Shown: positions 1 to 8,062, numbered from the stretch's first letter. The stretch is DNA of 37,229 nt from Faecalicatena sp. (GCA_009774255.1 VSNK01000018.1:1-37229), one strand, 5' to 3'. Made by a program: numbers and translations. Notes: a model not told the origin generated them from the letters alone.

Positions 1-1
1 G

Positions 2-535
2 GGATATATAAAGATTTCTTTGCAGACATATATACAGTATATTAATTCGAAAGAGCTGAACCGAAGAGATGTAAATACCGGATTAATGGTAGCAAGTATG
101 CATAAAGAGTTTCTGGCCTATGAAAATTTAGATAGAAAAAATGAAGTGTTCCGAAAACAACTGCCGGAGGATACTCGTTTGCATCGTTTGTATCGCCGGG
201 TGGACTTTATGGAAAAGGTTGAAGGATTTCAGGAAGAGAGGCTTGTTGTTGACGATCAGATGATTGATACGGAATCCAATCTATGGTATATTGTTTTGCA
301 GAAAAATTTATACAAATTAGGACTCCCAGTTAATCTGTTCGATGAATATCAAAGAGATATCGATGCGCTGGTAAATCGGAGAAATTCAATAGCACATGGG
401 AATTTCCGTTCAGGTGTGACGGAGCAGGAATTTATCAATTGGGAATCAAAGGTAACCGAAATCCTGTCAGGAGTTACGAGATTGATTTATGATTATGCCA
501 ATAATGAAAGATATTTAAAATGTAGTAATACATAA
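2..535 (+). CDS. HEPN-domain nuclease, RiboL-PSP/MAE_28990-like, 5' end outside the window
   Basis: The frame is open to base 2 with no stop, so the true start probably lies left of the window; a TTG at 20 is the first in-window start-like codon and has no good ribosome site. About 170 residues are visible. Near residues 120-127 is RRNSIAHG, which fits the Rx4-6H ribonuclease motif of HEPN proteins (R, four residues, H). The rest is a charged helical protein, as expected for HEPN. Members of this family act as RNases in toxin-antitoxin or anti-phage settings, but the partner gene, if any, is outside the window. The gene is AT-rich like the next accessory genes and is followed by a terminator hairpin. 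The fold call rests on the motif and helical look; the family name is less certain. Confidence 0.7.
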   Translation, partial: GYIKISLQTYIQYINSKELNRRDVNTGLMVASMHKEFLAYENLDRKNEVFRKQLPEDTRLHRLYRRVDFMEKVEGFQEERLVVDDQMIDTESNLWYIVLQKNLYKLGLPVNLFDEYQRDIDALVNRRNSIAHGNFRSGVTEQEFINWESKVTEILSGVTRLIYDYANNERYLKCSNT

Positions 536-546
536 AGCGTTCCGTA

Positions 547-580
547 CAGGCCACGAATGGCGATGGTGTGGCCTGTTTTC
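547..580 (+). terminator. Rho-independent terminator after the HEPN gene
   Basis: CAGGCCAC (547-554) pairs exactly with GTGGCCTG (568-575) across a 13-nt loop and is followed by TTTTCTTGTTCT. It lies 12 bp after the stop codon at 535. Confidence 0.8.
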
Positions 581-582
581 TT

Positions 583-619
583 GTTCTATAGGAAACTTCT
601 CCGAATTTTCCTATAGAAC
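583..619. repeat. 37-bp palindromic repeat, copy 1
   Basis: GTTCTATAGGAAA and TTTCCTATAGAAC form the two arms around a CTTCTCCGAA-type loop. A nearly identical copy lies at the other end of the window (37189-37224), and in both places the palindrome follows a terminator T-tract and is followed by AAAAC. A broken half-copy (ATAGGAAACTTCTCCGG) lies near 36977. No target duplication is visible. It looks like a REP-type intergenic repeat. Confidence 0.7.
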
Positions 620-776
620 AAAACCCTCCGGGGGATGCGCACTGCGGCGTACGAGGTAGATGTCGCTATGTGACCGCCGCAGGCGCGAGTTTCGCAAGCG
701 AAACTCTTTGTTCCCAAGTCGTTGCTTTATATTTATCGCAATCATTGTTTTCATGCTTTCATTTGACCGCTGCTTC
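620..776. other. Intergenic stretch with a GC-rich hairpin, no gene seen
   Basis: The segment carries GAGTTTCG/CGAAACTC (hairpin about 686-705, followed by TTTG) after the word GCGCGAG. The same GCGCGAG-plus-hairpin-plus-T arrangement recurs at 37044-37074, so this may be part of a larger composite repeat. The open frames here are short and show no domain. The hairpin could also end the transcript of the minus-strand toxin gene only poorly, since the T-run lies on the plus-strand side. Confidence 0.4.
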
Positions 777-1112
777 CTATTCGGTTGGTATTGCAAGACT
801 TCGTATCCGTCGTTCGGCCTCTTTATAGACCGCCTCATCATTGCGGATTGAGATTACGATAATCCGCATCAACTCACCATCTGTCACCAATTGATAGACC
901 ACCCGATAACCAAGGCCCCGCAGTTTGATTTTATAATATCCGCTTAGTTTGGAACTCGCATGGTTACCTAAAGGTTTCCCAATTCCGTCCGGTGGCGGCA
1001 ACGGACATTCCGCCGTCTTGTTAATGGCTTTCAAAATGATCTTACGGTTGTAAGGATCCAGCTGTTTCAAATCCCGTTGCGCTTCTTTGATATATTCTAT
1101 ATTCCATTTCAT
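777..1112 (-). CDS. RelE/ParE-family toxin (mRNA interferase type)
   Basis: 111 residues, the usual size for RelE/ParE toxins. The N-terminus (WNIEYIKEAQRDLKQLD) and the C-terminal strand pair (YRVVYQLVTDGELMRIIVISIRNDEAVYKEAERR) follow the RelE pattern of strand-helix-helix-four strands, with the basic residues usual for ribosome-dependent mRNA cleavage. It lies 12 bp downstream of a Phd/YefM-type antitoxin on the same strand, the normal antitoxin-first order, so both should be made from the promoter at 1496-1524. RelE-like RNase action is inferred from family; a ParE-like gyrase toxin is the alternative. I see no damage to the frame. Confidence 0.9.
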   Translation of the reverse strand: MKWNIEYIKEAQRDLKQLDPYNRKIILKAINKTAECPLPPPDGIGKPLGNHASSKLSGYYKIKLRGLGYRVVYQLVTDGELMRIIVISIRNDEAVYKEAERRIRSLAIPTE

Positions 1113-1124
1113 TTGCGCGGTTCC

Positions 1125-1451
1125 TCACTCAATTTCTATATCTACATCGTCAAGATCCGCATCGGTAATGCCGAGGGACTCCATAACTTCCTGTTGGGAC
1201 ATAGTTTCTATGGGATCAAAGTGCTTCATTCTGTTCTCCGCTTCTTCCTGCATAATGTAATCAGAAAGCATTTCCATCAGAGACTCATATCTTGCCGGGG
1301 ACATCAGAATACAGGCAGGACGGTTATTCTTCATGACGACCTTGGTTCCGGTGGTTTCTACTTCATCGAAAATGCGGTTGGCTTCGCCCTTGTTAAAACG
1401 GGTGATTGGGACAATCGCTTTCAAGATACCCATGACAGATATTTCGTTCAT
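1125..1451 (-). CDS. Phd/YefM-family antitoxin
   Basis: 108 residues. The N-terminal half (ILKAIVPITRFNKGEANRIFDEVETTGTKVVMKNNRPACILMSP split across residues 9-52) is the Phd/YefM DNA-binding and dimerisation fold: an 'I.PIT.F..' start, then 'G..VV.KNNRP..IL.S...Y..L'. The acidic C-terminus (DADLDDVDIEIE) is the disordered toxin-neutralising tail. The ATG at 1449-1451 is preceded by GAAGGAGG at ideal spacing. As is usual in the family, the antitoxin probably represses its own promoter, which lies directly upstream. Confidence 0.92.
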   Translation of the reverse strand: MNEISVMGILKAIVPITRFNKGEANRIFDEVETTGTKVVMKNNRPACILMSPARYESLMEMLSDYIMQEEAENRMKHFDPIETMSQQEVMESLGITDADLDDVDIEIE

Positions 1452-1495
1452 CGGTTAAACCTCCTTCTAAAAGCAGTATTTCTTTCTGTGCTTTT

Positions 1496-1524
1496 ATTAT
1501 AAGTAGGGAGTAGAAAAATGTCAA
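1496..1524 (-). promoter_or_regulatory. Consensus sigma-A promoter of the RelE/Phd operon
   Basis: Read on the minus strand: TTGACA (1519-1524), a 17-bp spacer, TATAAT (1496-1501). Both boxes match consensus exactly. The start codon of the antitoxin lies about 45 bp downstream of the -10 box. Confidence 0.88.
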
Positions 1525-1693
1525 CTTTTATATTGATGAGTTTATCGTTAAAAATAGCTATAGTTGAAGCATTAAGGCGGGGCAAAATGCTGATATCGGC
1601 ATTTTAATCTAGCCATAGATTGGCCCGGTAATGGAGTGAGATGAACTAAGATCCTAATTAGAGGGCGGGCTGATATGGCATCAGGAGGAGCGG

Positions 1694-1823
1694 ACATCTT
1701 GTGTGTTTTTTTCGCATGTCATGCGGATATTGTTGAAACGGAAAAAGGTATCTGTAGAATTGTAAAATGGAAAAGTAGTGAGATATTGAGGAATATGAAA
1801 AATATTGAGAAAATATCGCAGAC
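1694..1823 (+). repeat. 130-bp dispersed repeat, intact copy
   Basis: This segment is nearly identical to 4976-5313 once the 194-bp insertion there is removed. It begins ACATCTTGTGTG and ends ATATCGCAGAC. Inside is the hairpin CGCATG-T-CATGCG and a promoter-like TTGAAA...TAGAAT pair with 16 bp between (17 in the other copy). The two copies precede unrelated plus-strand genes, so it may be a mobile promoter-bearing or RNA-coding unit. The part 1525-1693 before it holds nothing I can name. Confidence 0.75.
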
Positions 1824-1926
1824 GTAACGGATGAATTGTCGGAATAAATAAAAAGTCGGGATGAGTTCTGTGAGGGGCATACCCTGCAAGAGGTATGTCT
1901 ACTATACCTATTGTGATTATAAATAG

Positions 1927-1938
1927 GAACATATGTTC
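1927..1938. promoter_or_regulatory. LexA (DinR) box-like operator
   Basis: GAACATATGTTC is a perfect 12-bp palindrome matching the Gram-positive LexA core GAAC-N4-GTTC. It ends 10 bp before the -35 box of the next promoter, where a bound repressor could block transcription. Identification is by motif only. Confidence 0.6.
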
Positions 1939-1948
1939 TGCCAAAGCA

Positions 1949-1977
1949 TTGACATAGTATCCAGTATGTGATATAGT
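1949..1977 (+). promoter_or_regulatory. Strong promoter for the Panacea module
   Basis: TTGACA (1949-1954), 17-bp spacer, TATAGT (1972-1977). The start codon at 2029 lies about 50 bp downstream. The LexA-like palindrome sits immediately upstream. Confidence 0.85.
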
Positions 1978-2028
1978 ATAAGACAGAAAAATACTGAAAC
2001 ATAGTATCATATAAAGAAGGTGCCCGTT

Positions 2029-2502
2029 ATGAAAAAATATAAAGCAATCGATATTGCAAGATGGTTTATTAACAGGAATCAGAAAGACTTTAATAGTGGG
2101 GAAGATGAAAAAATGACTCTTCTTAAACTTTTGAAACTTTTATACTATGCAGAAGGATGTTCACTTGCTTTAGAAAACAGAAGTTTATTTGATGAAAAAA
2201 TTGTAGCATGGGAACATGGGCCGGTCGTAGAAGAAGTCTGGAGAAGCTTTGACAATGCTTATGATCTGAGTGTTGATGACAAGGAGATGCATGAGAGCCT
2301 GGCGAAGATCACCAGGTCAGATCATGAACTGCTGGAAGATGTGTACTCGGTATTTGGAAAATATTCAGCTTCCGGATTAAGGAATAAAACTCATTCGGAA
2401 AGCCCCTGGCTGAATGCGACTCAAGGAGGCCGAATTTTTAATTCAGAGATACCGCGGTCTGATATAAAAAAATATTTTGAGGAGAATTATGTCCAGGATT
2501 AA
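2029..2502 (+). CDS. Panacea-domain (SocA-like, DUF4065) antitoxin
   Basis: 157 residues. Residues 1-70 show the family pattern: 'A.DIA.WFI' start, then KMTLLKLLKLLYYAEGCSLAL, then 'LF.E.IVAWEHGPVV.EVW'. Panacea domains are promiscuous antitoxin modules that neutralise many unrelated toxin folds encoded next to them; SocA of Caulobacter is the founding relative. The ATG at 2029 is chosen over a GTG at 2020 because AAGAAGG (2014-2020) is the ribosome site and the GTG would overlap it. The next gene overlaps its end by 14 bp, so the two are translationally coupled. A consensus promoter and LexA-like box lie upstream, suggesting DNA-damage control. Confidence 0.88.
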   Translation: MKKYKAIDIARWFINRNQKDFNSGEDEKMTLLKLLKLLYYAEGCSLALENRSLFDEKIVAWEHGPVVEEVWRSFDNAYDLSVDDKEMHESLAKITRSDHELLEDVYSVFGKYSASGLRNKTHSESPWLNATQGGRIFNSEIPRSDIKKYFEENYVQD

Positions 2503-2929
2503 AGATACTCAGGAAGATTATATAAATAAGCAGATTGAAAAGCGTTTGAGTCAAGTGCTTTCAGAGAAAAAAACGGCTCTCAGTTTCGAGCACGAATTAT
2601 CGAATGCAAAATATAGCCCGGATGGTATCAAAGATAAAAATGATAGATTGAATTTTTATGTGGAATTTAAAAAGAAATTGAAAAGAATGAGCTGCAAAAC
2701 ATGGAGAGACTTTGGCCGTGAACCTAAGACTACTGGATTTGAAACGATCCCATTTAAGCAATTTACGAAAAATATGCAGGCATCCTTAAAAGCGACAAAC
2801 ATTGTCAGCCCTGATTCAAAGTTAGATGTGATTCGGGTCACGGCACAGTATAGAGTGATTGGAAAATATTTAGCAGGTGTGTATTATATTCTTGCATACG
2901 ATATTGATTTCTCTGCATATAGGCATTGA
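2489..2929 (+). CDS. Putative toxin partner of the Panacea antitoxin
   Basis: 146 residues from the ATG at 2489, which has GAGGAG upstream (2479-2484) and lies inside the last codons of the antitoxin gene. I do not recognise the family. The N-terminal 40 residues are charged and helical (TQEDYINKQIEKRLSQVLSE); the middle is basic (KKKLKRMSCKTWRDFGREPK); the C-terminal 35 residues form a beta-rich, tyrosine-rich end (VTAQYRVIGKYLAGVYYILA then DIDFSAY). No membrane segment or P-loop. The toxin role is inferred only from the overlapping position behind a Panacea gene, as in described PanAT pairs. The stop is followed by a strong AGGAGG and an 11-codon open frame at 2944-2979 that I take to be a remnant. 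Confidence 0.65.
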   Translation: MSRIKDTQEDYINKQIEKRLSQVLSEKKTALSFEHELSNAKYSPDGIKDKNDRLNFYVEFKKKLKRMSCKTWRDFGREPKTTGFETIPFKQFTKNMQASLKATNIVSPDSKLDVIRVTAQYRVIGKYLAGVYYILAYDIDFSAYRH

Positions 2930-3031
2930 AGGAGGATGATATAATGGCAAATGGCAATTTAATTATACTACACCTTTGAGATTATATTATCAAGATAAGC
3001 CTCCAGCTCATCAAGGGTACATCCGGCTCTG

Positions 3032-3173
3032 TTATAGTTCACTGGCCAGCCAGCGAACTATAACGAATTAGGCCTATTTAAAGTTGCCTTACGGCAAGAG
3101 GCCGGATCCAGCCCCAGTACATACTGGCCTGTGACCGTGCAGCGTGGTGCACGGCCCAGGAGTGAACTGTAAC
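3032..3173. mobile_element. GTTAC-family palindromic element, 142 bp
   Basis: Ends are GTTATAGTTCACT and AGTGAACTGTAAC (inverted, one mismatch). The left end is itself a hairpin (GTTATAGTTC/GAACTATAAC, 3032-3065). Near the right end is a second hairpin, CCGTGCA/TGCACGG. Flanks CCGGCTCT (3024-3031) and ACGGCTGT (3174-3181) agree at 6 of 8 positions and look like a decayed 8-bp target duplication. Its right edge touches the stop codon of the minus-strand ATPase gene. Confidence 0.72.
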
Positions 3174-3180
3174 ACGGCTG

Positions 3181-4863
3181 TCACCCGATCAGAATCGTCT
3201 TGCCTTCAAATGCGAAACCATACATCCGTATCCGTTCCGGTGCGATCCCCTTTGATACAAGTGCGGCTGAATACTTCATCCGCTCGATCTGCCCTAATGC
3301 TTCCTGTACCGTATCTGCAAGGGAAGCTTCATCATTGGGGTTGCGTACCTTAAATTCCAGGATAATGACATCATCCGTATCCTGCAGCGGTTCCAGAACA
3401 ACGTCATACCGCCCCAGACCGCTCTCTCTGTTAGAAGCAATCGAATATCGGTCGGCAAGATCCACCATCAGGCCTAATACAAAACCATGATAAAATCTTT
3501 CGGGTTCTGCTTTTTCGGACGGATGCTTCCCGGTATCAAAATAGCTGAATGTTGTGAACGCAACTTGATTCATATATACATTCATTGCATTTTTGTCATC
3601 TGCCAGAAGAGCCTTGATAAAACGGTTATATGCAGGTGTAAACTCCGCAAACCAATCATCTATCATCTTCTCAAACATCAGGGTCACTTCATGATTCGTA
3701 AGCATAAGGTCATACGTCTCCCGCCCTCTCCTGTCGGCAGAAAACCGTTTCACCCGCAGATAACCTCCCGCCAGAAGGAAACTCCATATGGCGCTCTCTT
3801 TTTTCCCTAATTGATCAAAAATGATCTGTTCATCTATCTGTGTACAAAGGGATCTGCCGGCCAGAAGATCCTCCATGAGAATCTTCGTGTCCGCGCTTCC
3901 TTCCCGGATCAGTTTACCCGCCAGGCTGTTGCTGCTGGTATTCGCCCAGTATGTGGAGAACTTCTTAAACTTAAGATAGTTTATGATAGACCATGGATTA
4001 TAGATATCTGTCTTCCTGCCGAAGGTAAATCCGTCATACCAGTCCCTTACACTGTCTTTTGAGGCTTCCAGGCCATATTCCTCCAGAGCGTCCCACACCT
4101 CTTGCTGCGTAAATCCAAAGCAATCCGCATACAAATCGGAGGTGGTTGTGACTACGGTCGGATTATTAAGGTCAGAAAATACAGATTCCTTGCTGATCCT
4201 TGTGATCCCGGTCAGCAAAGCACGCTCCATGAATGGATTTGTTTTGAAGGCGGAGTTAAACAGTTTTCTCATAAAAGAGACCAATTCGTCCCAGTATCCA
4301 TTGACATAGGCTTCTTGCATCGGAGTATCATATTCGTCCAGTAAGATGATCACCTTCTGATCATAATAGCGCATCAGATAATTCGACAGGGTTTTCAAAG
4401 AACCAGATGCCAGATAATCTTCCATATCGGCAGATATTTTTTGATAAAATTCCTTTTCCCTGTGGTTTAATAAATTGCCCTCCAGAAGAAAATCATAGTC
4501 ATTATATAGATTTGTGATAATCTGGCAGATTTGCTGTCTTGTATCTTTAAAAGTAGTTTCTTTTACGTCGGCAAAACTTAAAGCAATCACGGGAAAAGTC
4601 CCCTGCAGTCTTTGGTATTTTTCTTCATTCCAGATAGAAAAATGCCGGAACAGATCCCCCTTTCCACTATATTTAACCGAGAAAAAGTATTCCAGCATAC
4701 TCAGATTCAAGGTTTTACCGAAACGTCTGGGACGGGTAATCAGTGTGACTACATCATCATTTTCCCACCATTCTTTTATAAAATGTGTTTTATCGATGTA
4801 AAAATTGTCTTTTGTAACCAATTGGCCGAAATCCTGATGGCCAATACCTACGGTTCTTGCCAT
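3181..4863 (-). CDS. AAA-ATPase-like protein with C-terminal PD-(D/E)XK domain (DUF1703 type)
   Basis: 560 residues from the ATG at 4861-4863, which has GGGAGGT seven bases upstream; a longer TTG start at 4878 would run through that site. N-terminal ATPase: Walker A TRPRRFGKT (about residues 43-51, Lys50) and Walker B VIILLDEYDTP (171-181), both diagnostic of the AAA-ATPase_like family. The C-terminus carries a nuclease-like GRYDVVLEP...VIILEFKVRN, fitting D-x(n)-ExK of PD-(D/E)XK folds. Proteins of this type are present in many copies in Clostridia and Bacteroidetes; their role is not established, with DNA-related or conflict functions suspected. A relative lies at 23546-25135. It is transcribed against the preceding Panacea pair and ends directly at a palindromic element. 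Confidence 0.9.
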   Translation of the reverse strand: MARTVGIGHQDFGQLVTKDNFYIDKTHFIKEWWENDDVVTLITRPRRFGKTLNLSMLEYFFSVKYSGKGDLFRHFSIWNEEKYQRLQGTFPVIALSFADVKETTFKDTRQQICQIITNLYNDYDFLLEGNLLNHREKEFYQKISADMEDYLASGSLKTLSNYLMRYYDQKVIILLDEYDTPMQEAYVNGYWDELVSFMRKLFNSAFKTNPFMERALLTGITRISKESVFSDLNNPTVVTTTSDLYADCFGFTQQEVWDALEEYGLEASKDSVRDWYDGFTFGRKTDIYNPWSIINYLKFKKFSTYWANTSSNSLAGKLIREGSADTKILMEDLLAGRSLCTQIDEQIIFDQLGKKESAIWSFLLAGGYLRVKRFSADRRGRETYDLMLTNHEVTLMFEKMIDDWFAEFTPAYNRFIKALLADDKNAMNVYMNQVAFTTFSYFDTGKHPSEKAEPERFYHGFVLGLMVDLADRYSIASNRESGLGRYDVVLEPLQDTDDVIILEFKVRNPNDEASLADTVQEALGQIERMKYSAALVSKGIAPERIRMYGFAFEGKTILIG

Positions 4864-4975
4864 AGCCACACCTCCCAATAAGCATTGTATATCTTAAAAC
4901 CAAAGGATCAATACATCGTTTTTGTATTCTATCATCATTATGGCCGGAATACAAGGAAGTAAGGCATTTTTCGGT

Positions 4976-5313
4976 ACATCTTGTGTGTTTTTTTCGCATG
5001 TCATGCGGATATTGTTGAAACGGAAAAAAGGTATCTGTAGAATTGTAAAATGGAAATAGTAATAGTGAGATATTGAGGAATATTGAAAAATATTCCACCT
5101 GTACGGTTGGATGCTCTTTAGAGCATCCAACCGACTCATCCATTCGCAAAAACCGTGCTGACGCACTCATACGTCTGCTAACGCAGCCGTTTTTTGCTCA
5201 TTTATGGGTAGGTTGCTAATCCAAAATCTCAGTTTTATTGCAATAAATTGCATAAAACTGAGATTCCGGATTGCAACCGTACAGGTGGAAAATATTGAGA
5301 AAATATCGCAGAC
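4976..5313 (+). repeat. 130-bp dispersed repeat, copy 2, interrupted
   Basis: Same sequence as 1694-1823, but split at AAAATATT by the 194-bp element at 5095-5288. Without the insertion and one duplicated 8-mer it is about 136 bp. The right part ends just before the ribosome site of the beta-propeller gene. The segment 4864-4975 between the ATPase gene and this repeat holds nothing recognisable. Confidence 0.78.
5095..5288. mobile_element. 194-bp MITE-like element with 15-bp inverted ends
   Basis: CCACCTGTACGGTTG at the left and its exact reverse complement at the right (5274-5288). Flanked by AAAATATT at 5087-5094 and 5289-5296, an 8-bp target duplication; the uninterrupted copy of the host repeat at 1694-1823 has this word once. 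Inside are two hairpins: GTTGGATGCTC/GAGCATCCAAC (5106-5131) and a long stem AATCTCAGTTTTAT/ATAAAACTGAGATT (about 5225-5265). No open frame of note, so it must be mobilised in trans. Confidence 0.88.
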
Positions 5314-5332
5314 ACACAGGAGGTTCTATATT

Positions 5333-7308
5333 ATGAAGAAAACAGTGAGAAGAGCCGCAGGTTTATTTTTTTCCGTATGGATGGCTGCGGCCTGTATGGT
5401 CAATGTATCTGCGGAGGGGAAGCAGCCTTTGGTGACTTATGATTCGGGGACCGGTTATATTGCGGAGAAGATTACGCACCCGGAAAGGGATGTGATGACC
5501 ACGGACGGAATTGTCGATTATACGGGAAATGGTACGCTTGCCGCGAATCTGGAGGACGGAGCGGGCGACCGGGGCAGAATTATTCATGGGGTTCCATCGG
5601 CTATGGGGATTGCATGTATATCGGCACCTGCTACGGGGCATGGACTTCCACGCTGCAGTTTATGAAAGCCAGCCTGGGGCGTGATTTTGACGATGCGGTG
5701 ATGCAGGAAGCGCTGGATACTTATTATCACGGGCATATGTACACGGCGGAGGAGGACGGCGTGGATGCCCTTGGGATCCTGCTGAAGCTCAATGTCAGGA
5801 CAGGGGAAGTGAAGATCCTGATGTCCAAAGACCTTACGGATCAGAATACCATATTCAGAAATGCGGTTGTATTCAAGGATAAACTTTATTTCTGCGGTGC
5901 GGTCAATACCATTCCCTGTATCTATCAGGTGGATCCGGAGACGGACGAATGCAGGGAGGTTTATGCAGGCATGACTATGGAGGAATATATTGCTGCTTAC
6001 AGGCAGGGCGTCTCCGTGGGGATCCGGGGTATGTGCGTGTATGAAGATAAGCTGGTCGTGAGCTGTATCAATTCGGAGGGCGCGGTGATCTGTGAATCTG
6101 AAGACCCTTCGGACCAGGATTCTTTCAGGATCATCGCGACGGATAAAGAGTTGTTCGATTATCCGGCTTACAACTACTGCGACAGCATTTACGGAGGTTC
6201 TATTTTTGATATGGCTGAGTACAACAAGAGCCTGTATGTGACAATCTGTACCGGTACACCGGACAACGCGCCGGATGAGAATACCATGCAGTCCTTTGCT
6301 CTGGTCCGCGGCGATGTCCGGGAGGACGGGACGTGGGAATGGACCAGCGTGGCGGGTGACCAGGAAAAAGACGGGGCCAGGTATCCGTTTGGCATCGATC
6401 CGGAACGTACAAGGAGCGGAGCGGCTAATCTGGCGGTGTTTGACGGTCATCTTTATATCGGGGAATATAATGATGAGGAAATCGCGGTGGAGCGGATGCT
6501 GTTTGACAATGATTTTACATTCATGAATCTGAATTTTGAGCAGCCGGTTAATTTCTACAGGATGGATCAGGATGAGAATGTGGAGCTGGTGGTCGGGGAC
6601 GCAGACGAGATGTTTCCGGAGGGAAGCCTGTCCGGACTTGGCTCTGGCTTTGGATGCAGTGAAAATCAGTATATCTGGAAAATGACAGTGTATGAGGATA
6701 AGCTTTATGTGGGAACCTATGACGCGAGCAGCTTCCTGCTTCCGCTGGATGAGTATATGAACGATGAGAATGCTTCTGAAGAATGGAAAAAGCAGGTGGA
6801 CGGATATGTGAAACAGCTGTGCGGCGATTATCAGGGGGTGCCGGAGAGTGCTTATATCTGTGGGGAATATCTGGATAAAGCCACTTTCGGGTTCGACCTG
6901 TATGTGACGGAGGACGGCATCCGTTTTACAAAGATCACGGACAACGGGTTTGGAGATCCGTATAATCACGGCTGCAGGGCTTTTGGCATTACGGATGAGG
7001 GGCTGTATGTGGGCACCGCAAATCCGTTTTACGGGACGCAGGTATGGAAGCTCAGCGAGGTGTCCGCGGCCGGGGGAGAGGCGGGCACATCCACGGATGA
7101 AGAGGGAGACGCGTCCCGGGGAGATGGCTCTGCGGAAGAGGACGGCGGAAAGGGCGGCAGCGGAGCGGATCCGGGAAATGAGGAGACGGATACCAGCGGA
7201 GAGGAAGCAGCTTTCGGACCTGCCGCGGGAGCGGCCTGCGCGGTTGTGATACTGGCTGCAGCCGGAATTGCATTTGCGGCATATAAGAAAAAGCAGGGGA
7301 AGAGATGA
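5333..7308 (+). pseudogene. Secreted, membrane-anchored beta-propeller-like protein, frameshifted near 5571
   Basis: Starts at the ATG 5333 behind GGAGG with a clear signal peptide (KKTVRRAAGLFFSVWMAAAC then VNVSA). The first frame runs to a stop at 5665, but from about 5575 the sensible reading lies one base back: NYSWGSIGYGDCMYIGTCYG and on to 7308. Adding one G to the GGGG at 5571-5574 joins the frames as DRGQNYSWGS, giving about 658 residues. The body has repeated blades (KLYFCGAV, KLVVSCIN, SLYVTICTG, HLYIGEY, KLYVGTY, GLYVGTA), followed by a Gly/Glu/Asp-rich linker and a C-terminal membrane helix with KKKQGKR tail. It would face outward. Either a real one-base deletion, a phase-variable G tract, or a sequencing error. 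The longest intact frame is 5614-7308. Confidence 0.8.
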
Positions 7309-7407
7309 ATTTCCTGCAGGCCACGCATGGTCAGGGGCAGAGATGAATTCCCTGCAGGCCACGCATGGTCAGGGGCAGAGATGAATTTTTTGCAGACCAT
7401 GCATGGC
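7294..7407 (+). repeat. Three tandem copies of a 38-bp unit
   Basis: Units 7294-7331, 7332-7369 and 7370-7407 start with CAGGG and contain AGATGAAT, CTGCAGG and GCATGG at the same offsets. The first overlaps the last codons and stop of the beta-propeller gene; units 2 and 3 lie after it. The third is the most diverged. Confidence 0.85.
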
Positions 7408-7448
7408 CAGGGAGGCCGTGATGTGAAATTTCCCTTTGAAATTTTCCT

Positions 7449-7952
7449 TTACAGAGTTTTTTTGTAGACCTCGGATTCATAAGGCGTTCCGGTCCGCGGG
7501 TCTGTCTTCTGCTCTGAATACTGAAAGACAAACCCGCAGGATCGTGCCAGCGCCTTTGACGCAAGATTGCCTGAGCGGGCGGAATAATAAAATTCCTGCC
7601 CGCCTGAAGCGGCGCAGTATTCCAGCAATAATTTTAAAAGCTGCTTCCCATATCCTTTGCCGACATATTCCGGTCCAAGGGCAATACCGGATTCCGTATA
7701 CACCCGGGGCCGTATTTCCCCTACGCCAGCGAATCCGATCGCCTGCCCGTTGTCTTTTGCATAGACGAGCCAGGCATCATGGCTCTTCTGCCATTCGATC
7801 GATCGCCGCATCCGCTCCATGGCCTCTTCCTCGCCGGACGTCACGCTCCATAACATATATCTGGCTGTTTCTGGCCTTGACCAGACATTTCGGTACATCC
7901 ATCTCCAGTCTTCAAATTTTGCTTTTCCTAAAATAAGATCCTTTGTCTCCAT
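7449..7952 (-). CDS. GNAT-family N-acetyltransferase
   Basis: 167 residues, typical for a single GNAT domain of the RimJ/RimL type (acetyl-CoA-dependent transfer to an amine). The acetyl-CoA loop is visible as GKGYGKQLLKLLLEY (about residues 98-112), preceded by the family's ESGIALGPEYVG strand, and the C-terminal SGNLASKALARSCGF ('N..S..L....GF') is diagnostic. The start ATG has AAGGGAGAG upstream. The substrate cannot be read from the sequence. A stretch of this gene (7555-7604) is duplicated downstream at 8408-8457. It is convergent with the beta-propeller gene. Confidence 0.9.
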   Translation of the reverse strand: METKDLILGKAKFEDWRWMYRNVWSRPETARYMLWSVTSGEEEAMERMRRSIEWQKSHDAWLVYAKDNGQAIGFAGVGEIRPRVYTESGIALGPEYVGKGYGKQLLKLLLEYCAASGGQEFYYSARSGNLASKALARSCGFVFQYSEQKTDPRTGTPYESEVYKKTL

Positions 7953-8062
7953 TCTCTCCCTTTTGGCCTTTCATCCTAAATATAACATGCTGATGATATT
8001 TCTTCAATGAAAAAGATATCAGCCCGGGTCAAAACACTGATATGTTTGTTTTGAATAAAGGC

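Noticed and set aside
2944..2979. 11-codon open frame MANGNLIILHL after AGGAGG
   Set aside because: Too short to support; probably a leftover start of a lost gene. On the other strand 2968-3030 reads AGCTLDELEAYLDNIISKV then stop, which may be the true remnant, but neither can be proven.
5584..7362. 592-codon open frame on the minus strand opposite the beta-propeller gene
   Set aside because: It mirrors the codon pattern of the plus-strand gene, has no ribosome site and is rich in His/Arg/Ile with no domain. The plus-strand reading has a signal peptide, blades and a membrane anchor.
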